Source: an uncultured Eubacteriales bacterium
GTDB taxonomy: Bacteria; Bacillota; Clostridia; Oscillospirales; CAG-272
DNA: 8,146 bases
Assembly: GCA_934401725.1 (NCBI GenBank)
Contig: CAKRSS010000069.1
Span: 1 to 8,146, forward strand
Direction: 5' to 3'
In this document: positions 4,611-8,146 of the stretch, one piece after another
How the letters are laid out: each line of letters opens with the position of its first letter
How positions within the stretch are numbered: the first letter of the stretch is position 1
Program-made: the position numbers and the translations under genes
The notes under the pieces: generated by a model
What the model saw: only the letters and a program-made list of their open reading frames with translations
What the model was told of the DNA's origin: nothing
Databases searched by the model: none

Positions 4611-6557
4611 TTATTTGGTCTCGCCGTCGTCGGCGGGCTTGTCGTCAGATTTTGCGTCCGGCTTGACTTCGGACTTTGCGTCAGACTTGGTCTCGGCCTT
4701 GTCTTCAGCCTTTGCGTCAGACTTGACTTCGGACTTTGCGTCAGACTTGGTCTCGGCCTTGTCTGCAGCCTTTTCCTCGGCCTTTGCGGTCTCGGCGGCT
4801 GCTTCGGCGGCGGCTGCTTCGGCGGCGGCTGCTTCAGCAGCTCTTTTCTCTGCCGTCTTTTGCTGACGGGCCTCCTTGGCCTTCTGTCTGAGCTCCTTGA
4901 AGGACAGCTGCGGGCGATCGTCCTCGCTCTTCATGTTGCTGTTCTCAATACGCTGCTGCTTCTCCTCAGCCTCCCGGCGCTCCTCGGCCTCGATACGCTC
5001 GCGGCGCGCGATGGCGGCCTCACGTGTGTCCTCGAAGTCCTCGTCGTCGATGTGGTGCAGTGAGCGTATCACCTTGCCGGACGAGCTTACGCGCGGCCCT
5101 GCGACCGGCTTGCCCTTAAGAATTTCCTTCTCGGCGGCCTTGTAATCCTCCTCGGTGAACTCAGGCAGCGGCATGGCCTTGCTGAGCACAAAGCGCACAA
5201 CGGTGCTGAATATGCTCTTGACCATCCAGTAAATACCCAGCGCGCCGGGCACCATAAAGCAGATGAAGGTACTCATCGCCGGCATGGAGATGTCCATAAC
5301 GGTGTTGGAGCAGCCGGTCGCCTGATCGGTGGTGGCGGGCTGATAGCTGAGCTTGCGGTTGAGCTTCATGGAAGCGAAGTAGACAGCGAAGGTCAGCACG
5401 GGGATAATCAGCAGCCAGCTCGGGTCGGTGATAGAGGGCACAAGTCCCGTGTTAAGCCCGAAAAGGCTGAAGTTCGGCCAGGTTGCCTTCTCGAGCGCAC
5501 CGGCCATTTCGGCGCCGTTGGAGTAGTAAGAGAAGCTCGACAGCTTGTCGAAGAACGACTGACCGTACTCGCGTATGAGCGACGCGATTTCGATGGTACC
5601 GCGGCTGGAGCTGACGGCAAGTCCGAGGCCGCCTGCGGCCTCAGAGGTGTTGACGAAGGTGTAGAGCGCGGTCGAAAGGCCGGAGGACAGCTTCATCATA
5701 TAGACGATAGGGTCGATGACCACGCGGTACAGTATGATAATGACAGGAAACTGTATGAGCATCGGCAGACAGCCCGACGCGGGGCTGAAGCCCTCCTTCT
5801 GATACATCTCCTGAATCTCCGTTGTGACCTTCTGCTGTGTGGCCTTGTCGTCGCGCCCGGCGTATTTTTTACGTATGGCGCGCTCCTTAGGCTGAAGTGA
5901 GGCCTGCTTGATGGAGTTTTTCTGCTGTTTGATGGCGAGCGGGAGCATGACAAGCTCGATAAGCAGCGCAAAAACGCACATGCCGAGCACATAATTGCCG
6001 CCGACTATCATGGTCAGCCAGTTAAGAATGCTGCCCGCGGCCTGCTTTATCGACTCGAGAAGTCCCGACGCCGGCTCAAGATCGACCTCGGTGCGCATCT
6101 TTTCGATGAGCGTCTTGACGTCGGTCAGGTTCAGCTTGTCGTAGTCAAGCTCGACCTTGTTCTTTTTGGCCGCCTCGTTGGCACTCTTCAGCGCCGCGAC
6201 GGCGTCCGTGAGGTTGCCTGCGAGATAGGCAGCGGTGAATCTGTCGCGGGGCGTTCTCTTGTCCTCGGCCTTGGAGTCGCCGACTGCGGTCGCGAGTATC
6301 GACGCGAGCGAGGACAGTTGGTCGCTCGTGAGCGAGCCCGTCTCGGCGGGCTCCACGTCCGGCTCGTTTACGGCCGTGTCCGCAGAGGTTTCCGCAGACG
6401 TTACCGCGGACGTATCCGCAGACGTATCCGCGTAGGTTTCCTCATACGCGAGGGCAGGCACGCACAGCATGCCGCAGATCGCAAGGCAGACCAGCACGCC
6501 GCACAGCAGTCGCCGAAGCGCGGTTCTGCCTGCAGCACTGTGTTTGGTTTGTGACAT
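4611..6557 (-). CDS. yidC: YidC/Oxa1-family membrane protein insertase, long form
   Basis: YidC inserts and folds membrane proteins, alone or with the Sec translocon. The ATG at 6557 lies one base after the yidD stop, with GGAGG nine bases upstream; an in-frame start at 6776 would overlap yidD and add residues unlike a signal peptide. The 648-residue product has a signal peptide (hydrophobic 17-35, likely cleavage after ALA at 35-37) and a ~145-residue extracytoplasmic N-terminal region beginning with DTSA-type repeats. The insertase core (about 180-465) has TM1 near 184-207, a charged cytoplasmic hairpin (208-262), TM2 near 264-283, an extracytoplasmic loop of ~95 residues, and TM3-TM5 between about 380 and 460. 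A ~185-residue cytoplasmic tail rich in Ala, Lys, Glu and Asp follows. TM1 carries Glu201 where many family members have the groove arginine. Bacillus subtilis SpoIIIJ is about 260 residues, so the extra length lies in the two flanking regions and one loop. Confidence 0.96.
   Translation of the reverse strand: MSQTKHSAAGRTALRRLLCGVLVCLAICGMLCVPALAYEETYADTSADTSAVTSAETSADTAVNEPDVEPAETGSLTSDQLSSLASILATAVGDSKAEDKRTPRDRFTAAYLAGNLTDAVAALKSANEAAKKNKVELDYDKLNLTDVKTLIEKMRTEVDLEPASGLLESIKQAAGSILNWLTMIVGGNYVLGMCVFALLIELVMLPLAIKQQKNSIKQASLQPKERAIRKKYAGRDDKATQQKVTTEIQEMYQKEGFSPASGCLPMLIQFPVIIILYRVVIDPIVYMMKLSSGLSTALYTFVNTSEAAGGLGLAVSSSRGTIEIASLIREYGQSFFDKLSSFSYYSNGAEMAGALEKATWPNFSLFGLNTGLVPSITDPSWLLIIPVLTFAVYFASMKLNRKLSYQPATTDQATGCSNTVMDISMPAMSTFICFMVPGALGIYWMVKSIFSTVVRFVLSKAMPLPEFTEEDYKAAEKEILKGKPVAGPRVSSSGKVIRSLHHIDDEDFEDTREAAIARRERIEAEERREAEEKQQRIENSNMKSEDDRPQLSFKELRQKAKEARQQKTAEKRAAEAAAAEAAAAEAAAETAKAEEKAADKAETKSDAKSEVKSDAKAEDKAETKSDAKSEVKPDAKSDDKPADDGETK
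4638..4757 (-). repeat. 60-bp tandem duplication in yidC tail
   Basis: Two 60-bp units encode the 20-residue segments at YidC residues 601-620 and 621-640. Each starts AETKSDAKSEVK and differs at a few positions in its second half. The DNA units are nearly identical: positions 4681-4700 match 4741-4760 exactly. They encode the extreme cytoplasmic tail of alternating acidic and lysine residues. Confidence 0.9.
4791..4841 (-). repeat. 15-bp alanine-rich repeat in yidC tail
   Basis: Three or so 15-bp units based on GGCGGCTGCTTC (plus strand) encode an AEAAA-type run at YidC residues 573-589. The run is probably helical and joins the charged coiled-coil-like part of the tail to the KSDAK repeats. 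Confidence 0.85.
6369..6428 (-). repeat. DTSA-type repeat in YidC ectodomain
   Basis: Roughly 12-bp units encode DTSADTSAVTSAETSADTAV at YidC residues 44-63, directly after the predicted signal-peptide cleavage site. The stretch is Ser/Thr-rich and probably disordered. It lies outside the membrane if the signal peptide is cleaved as predicted. Confidence 0.8.
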
Positions 6558-6558
6558 T

Positions 6559-6882
6559 TCAGTTTTCCTCCCCGGTATCACTGCCGTCACGCCGGGGATC
6601 CTCTCCTGTGAAATTTGCGTCATTGGCGGTATCGTCATCCTCATTTTTTCTTTTCCTGCGTGGGCGTCGCTCGGGAACGGGGTCATAGCCACCGGCGCAA
6701 AAGGGATTGCACCGCAATATCCGCCAGACCGTGAGTCCGAGCCCCACAAAAAAGCCACGTTTAGTAAACGCCTCAATGGCGTAGGCAGAACACGTCGGGG
6801 TAAACCGGCATGTCGGATTCCGTTTGAGGGGTGAGATGAATTTCTGATAGAGACGTATTAAAAAGATGCAGACATACTTCAT
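6559..6882 (-). CDS. yidD: Membrane protein insertion efficiency factor YidD
   Basis: YidD is a small inner-leaflet membrane-associated protein that assists YidC-dependent insertion. Residues 1-70 contain the whole family core: IRLYQKFISPLK (9-20), CRFTPTCSAYA (25-35) and RCNPFCAGGYDPVP (57-70), including its conserved cysteines. The remaining 37 residues are a basic patch (RRPRRKRK) followed by an acidic Asp/Glu tail, making the 107-residue product longer than the typical 70-85. The ATG at 6882 overlaps the rnpA stop in an ATGA arrangement and has no good ribosome binding site of its own, so translation is probably coupled to rnpA. Its stop lies one base before the yidC start, and the yidC ribosome binding site is within its last codons. 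Confidence 0.97.
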   Translation of the reverse strand: MKYVCIFLIRLYQKFISPLKRNPTCRFTPTCSAYAIEAFTKRGFFVGLGLTVWRILRCNPFCAGGYDPVPERRPRRKRKNEDDDTANDANFTGEDPRRDGSDTGEEN

Positions 6883-7265
6883 TTTTGTGTCGTGGTGGTA
6901 AGCAGACCGAGCTTGGTGAAGGCGCGCCGCAGCTCGCGGCAGACATCCTGACTTTTGCAGTCGTCGATGCCCTCGCGTGCGCTGACAACGATAATAAACC
7001 CCGCCCGTAGCCCCTCGCGCTCGAGCGTATCGTAGGCGGCGCGCATAACTCTGCGCGCGCGACTGCGCACGACGGCCCCGCCCACCTTTTTCGAGGCGGA
7101 GAAGCCGACGCGGTTGAGGTATTTTTTCTCGGGGTTAGCCTTCATGAATCTGAACGCGCTTTTGTCCTTAAGCACAAAAACGCAGACATAGCGGCCGAGG
7201 AACCGGCCGCCGCCCGAATATGCTTTTGAAAACAGATGATTTTCGGTAAGAGACAGATGTTTCAT
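6879..7265 (-). CDS. rnpA: Ribonuclease P protein component
   Basis: This is the basic protein subunit of RNase P, which assists the RNA subunit in trimming the 5' leader from precursor tRNAs. The 128-residue product has the family core NRVGFSASKKVGGAVVRSRA (51-70) followed by RRVMRAAY. The signature RNR of the family appears as RSR at 67-69, an Asn-to-Ser change at residue 68 in the RNA-contacting helix. The ATG at 7265 has AAGGAG nine bases upstream. It lies 169 bp downstream of rpmH, with a hairpin in the spacer, and overlaps yidD by 4 bp. The C-terminal end is enriched in threonine and has no obvious domain. Confidence 0.96.
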   Translation of the reverse strand: MKHLSLTENHLFSKAYSGGGRFLGRYVCVFVLKDKSAFRFMKANPEKKYLNRVGFSASKKVGGAVVRSRARRVMRAAYDTLEREGLRAGFIIVVSAREGIDDCKSQDVCRELRRAFTKLGLLTTTTQK

Positions 7266-7340
7266 TTAGTGTGTCTCCTTATCTCGCCGCGCGGTGTCGC
7301 ACGTCCGCCTCACGACCTGCGGGCAGCGTGCCGATGCTAT

Positions 7341-7396
7341 AAAAAACCCCGACGCTCCAAGAAACACTGCTACGTTTATCGGCGGTCGGTGGTTTT
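7341..7396 (-). terminator. Imperfect terminator-like hairpin between rpmH and rnpA
   Basis: On the minus strand, AAAACC-A-CCGAC-C-GC (7396-7382) can pair with GCGTCGGGGTTTT (7355-7343) as 13 pairs with two single-base bulges and a loop of about 26 bases, ending in TTTTTT. It lies about 40 bp after the rpmH stop. It could reduce read-through so that L34 is made in excess of RNase P protein. The bulges and large loop make this less certain than the terminator after jag. The rest of the 169-bp spacer (7266-7434) shows no gene and no convincing promoter. Confidence 0.45.
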
Positions 7397-7434
7397 ATCT
7401 CGATATTGACTATCGCGGCGCGGGGCAGTCCGGC

Positions 7435-7569
7435 TTAGTAAGAAAGTCTGACTCTGCCTTTTGCACGTCTTCTCTTGAGGACTTTTCTGCCGTCCGCGGT
7501 TCTCATTCTCTTTCTGAAGCCGTGTTCCTTTTGTCTCTGGCGCTTTTTGGGCTGGTAAGTTCTGAGCAT
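7435..7569 (-). CDS. rpmH: 50S ribosomal protein L34
   Basis: This 44-residue gene encodes a near-textbook L34, a small basic protein of the large ribosomal subunit. It begins MLRTYQPKKRQRQKEHGFRK and continues through the conserved RMRTADGRKVLKRRRAKGR core to the terminal VRLSY. Residue 2 is Leu where Lys is usual. The ATG at 7567-7569 is preceded by a very strong ribosome binding site, AAGGAGGTG (7578-7586), eight bases upstream. A consensus promoter lies about 80 bp upstream. It is the first gene of the minus-strand operon. In many bacteria the gene beyond rpmH is dnaA, but here the repeat tract comes next and dnaA is not in the window. Confidence 0.97.
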   Translation of the reverse strand: MLRTYQPKKRQRQKEHGFRKRMRTADGRKVLKRRRAKGRVRLSY

Positions 7570-7649
7570 TAAGAATGCACCTCCTTATATAATGGTTATG
7601 GAAGCGTATAATCTGCCGATTTACACGTCTTGACACAATGACAGAGTAT

Positions 7650-7679
7650 ATTATACACGCATTTATATATGTTTGTCAA
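7650..7679 (-). promoter_or_regulatory. Consensus sigma-A promoter for rpmH operon
   Basis: On the minus strand a perfect -35 TTGACA (7679-7674) is separated by 18 bases from a perfect -10 TATAAT (7655-7650). Transcription would start near 7643, giving a leader of roughly 74 bases before the rpmH ATG. It is the only full-consensus promoter I found, and it would drive rpmH through jag. Confidence 0.92.
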
Positions 7680-7837
7680 GGGCTTTTTGAAATTTTTCCT
7701 TTATAAGAAAGATAAGAAGGTTCTTTGGTGGAGGGGAGTGAGGCGTATTGCATATGCCTGTATGCAGGGATAGTTCTTTGGCCTTGGCGGGCTGCCGCCG
7801 TGGAGGCCACCGACGGTGGAGAAGTGTACTCGCCGAG

Positions 7838-8020
7838 CGTCGGCGGGAAGCGATTTTTGAAAAATAAGTTCTTTAGCCTTGGCGGGCGCACGCCGTAACG
7901 TCGGCGAAAAACGTTTTTTGAAAAAAGAGTTCTTTTGCCTTGGCAGGCGCACGCCATAACGTCGGCGGGAAGCGATTTTTGAAAAATAAGTTCTTTAGCC
8001 TTGGCAGGCGCACGCCGTGG
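7838..8020 (-). repeat. Three tandem 61-bp modules
   Basis: Units at 7838-7898, 7899-7959 and 7960-8020 share a period of exactly 61 bp. Each holds an AT-rich hairpin (five T, G, five A with a flanking A/T pair) and a CGCC...GGCG inverted repeat at its junction. The middle unit is the most divergent. One full and one partial unit of the same family occur at 264-324 and 325 onward. Confidence 0.9.
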
Positions 8021-8042
8021 AGGCCACCGACGGTGGAGAAGT

Positions 8043-8071
8043 GTTCTTTTCTGCCGCGAGCAGAAAAGAAC
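8043..8071 (-). repeat. 12-bp perfect hairpin of right repeat head
   Basis: GTTCTTTTCTGC (8043-8054) and GCAGAAAAGAAC (8060-8071) form a perfect 12-bp stem around a five-base loop. The left-hand counterpart at 212-240 is also perfect although one base pair is swapped from A-T to T-A. Confidence 0.9.
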
Positions 8072-8146
8072 CAAAAGAGTCGCCCCAAAGGGGCCGAACC
8101 TACGGTTCGCCCCCTCTGGACTCCCCCACTCCCGTGGGGATGGCTT

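Larger units (their letters stand above)
7730..8135 (-). repeat. Modular intergenic repeat tract, right copy
   Basis: Read on the minus strand, this starts with the same 93-bp three-hairpin head as the left copy (8135-8043), then a TCCACCGTCGGTGG palindromic segment (8044-8018). Three 61-bp modules follow, then a second palindromic segment (7827-7801), and the tract ends in the GCATAC...TATGC tail motif (7765-7750). The tract lies upstream of the rpmH promoter. It contains no plausible gene: open frames through it occur only because the units lack stops, and the 61-bp period would shift the reading frame in every unit. It is in inverted orientation relative to 148-512. Confidence 0.87.

Noticed and set aside
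6558..6776. Upstream start adding 73 residues to YidC
   Set aside because: The added stretch overlaps yidD and would bury the signal peptide; the ATG at 6557 has GGAGG and sits one base after the yidD stop.
7300..7345. Candidate promoter for rnpA in the rpmH-rnpA spacer
   Set aside because: The best hexamers (TTGGAG and TAGCAT) match poorly and are spaced only about 15 bases apart; read-through from the rpmH promoter suffices.
7651..7659. Possible DnaA box (TTATACACG) near rpmH
   Set aside because: It is a single near-match overlapping the -10 region of the rpmH promoter, with no cluster of boxes and no dnaA gene in the window. It is not enough to call an origin.
7676..8088. Overlapping minus-strand open frames in the right repeat tract
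   Set aside because: Several frames are open at once over the same non-coding modules, which reflects base composition rather than coding. None has a credible ribosome binding site or a recognisable domain.
148..8135. Composite transposon bounded by inverted repeats
   Set aside because: The bracketed genes are mostly core housekeeping genes, the flanking repeats encode no transposase, and no target-site duplication is visible in the window.

Overview
The window looks like a chromosomal segment of a fairly GC-rich, anaerobic Firmicute of the class Clostridia, plausibly Oscillospiraceae-like. The evidence is the gene order rpmH-rnpA-yidD-yidC-jag, strong AGGAGG-type ribosome binding sites, a Jag/KhpB protein, a Mini-III ribonuclease and protein sequence style. 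All nine supported genes lie on the minus strand and read from right to left. Both ends of the window fall in or next to copies of a repeat, so it may be a contig bounded by repeats.

Layout, right to left. Positions 8146-7730 hold a modular non-coding repeat tract: a three-hairpin head, three 61-bp modules and a tail motif. Positions 7679-7570 hold a consensus sigma-A-type promoter and a leader. Then follow rpmH (ribosomal protein L34), a hairpin-bearing spacer, rnpA (RNase P protein), yidD, an unusually long yidC membrane insertase and jag/khpB (RNA-binding). Stops and starts are tightly packed from rnpA to yidC. A very strong intrinsic terminator (3818-3859) follows jag. It lies directly against the ribosome binding site of the next gene, leaving no room for a promoter. 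Beyond it are two tandem paralogous SGNH/GDSL hydrolases with N-terminal GxDLY domains, then mrnC (Mini-III, 23S rRNA maturation) and a cyclophilin-type peptidyl-prolyl isomerase, all closely coupled. Positions 544-148 hold a second copy of the modular repeat in inverted orientation, and 1-147 hold nothing I recognise.

How the genes work together: rpmH, rnpA and mrnC serve ribosome and RNA maturation. YidD, YidC and Jag belong to the membrane-protein insertion module. The cyclophilin assists folding. The two SGNH hydrolases are the accessory element: they sit where mnmE and mnmG commonly follow jag in Firmicutes, and they separate the core module from mrnC.

The most notable non-coding signal is the repeat family that brackets the cluster in inverted orientation. 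Over a 93-bp head the two copies differ at only two bases, and these two bases pair with each other in a 12-bp hairpin stem. A second paired change occurs in a hairpin of the 61-bp modules. The second strongest signal is the terminator or attenuator placed between jag and the SGNH genes.
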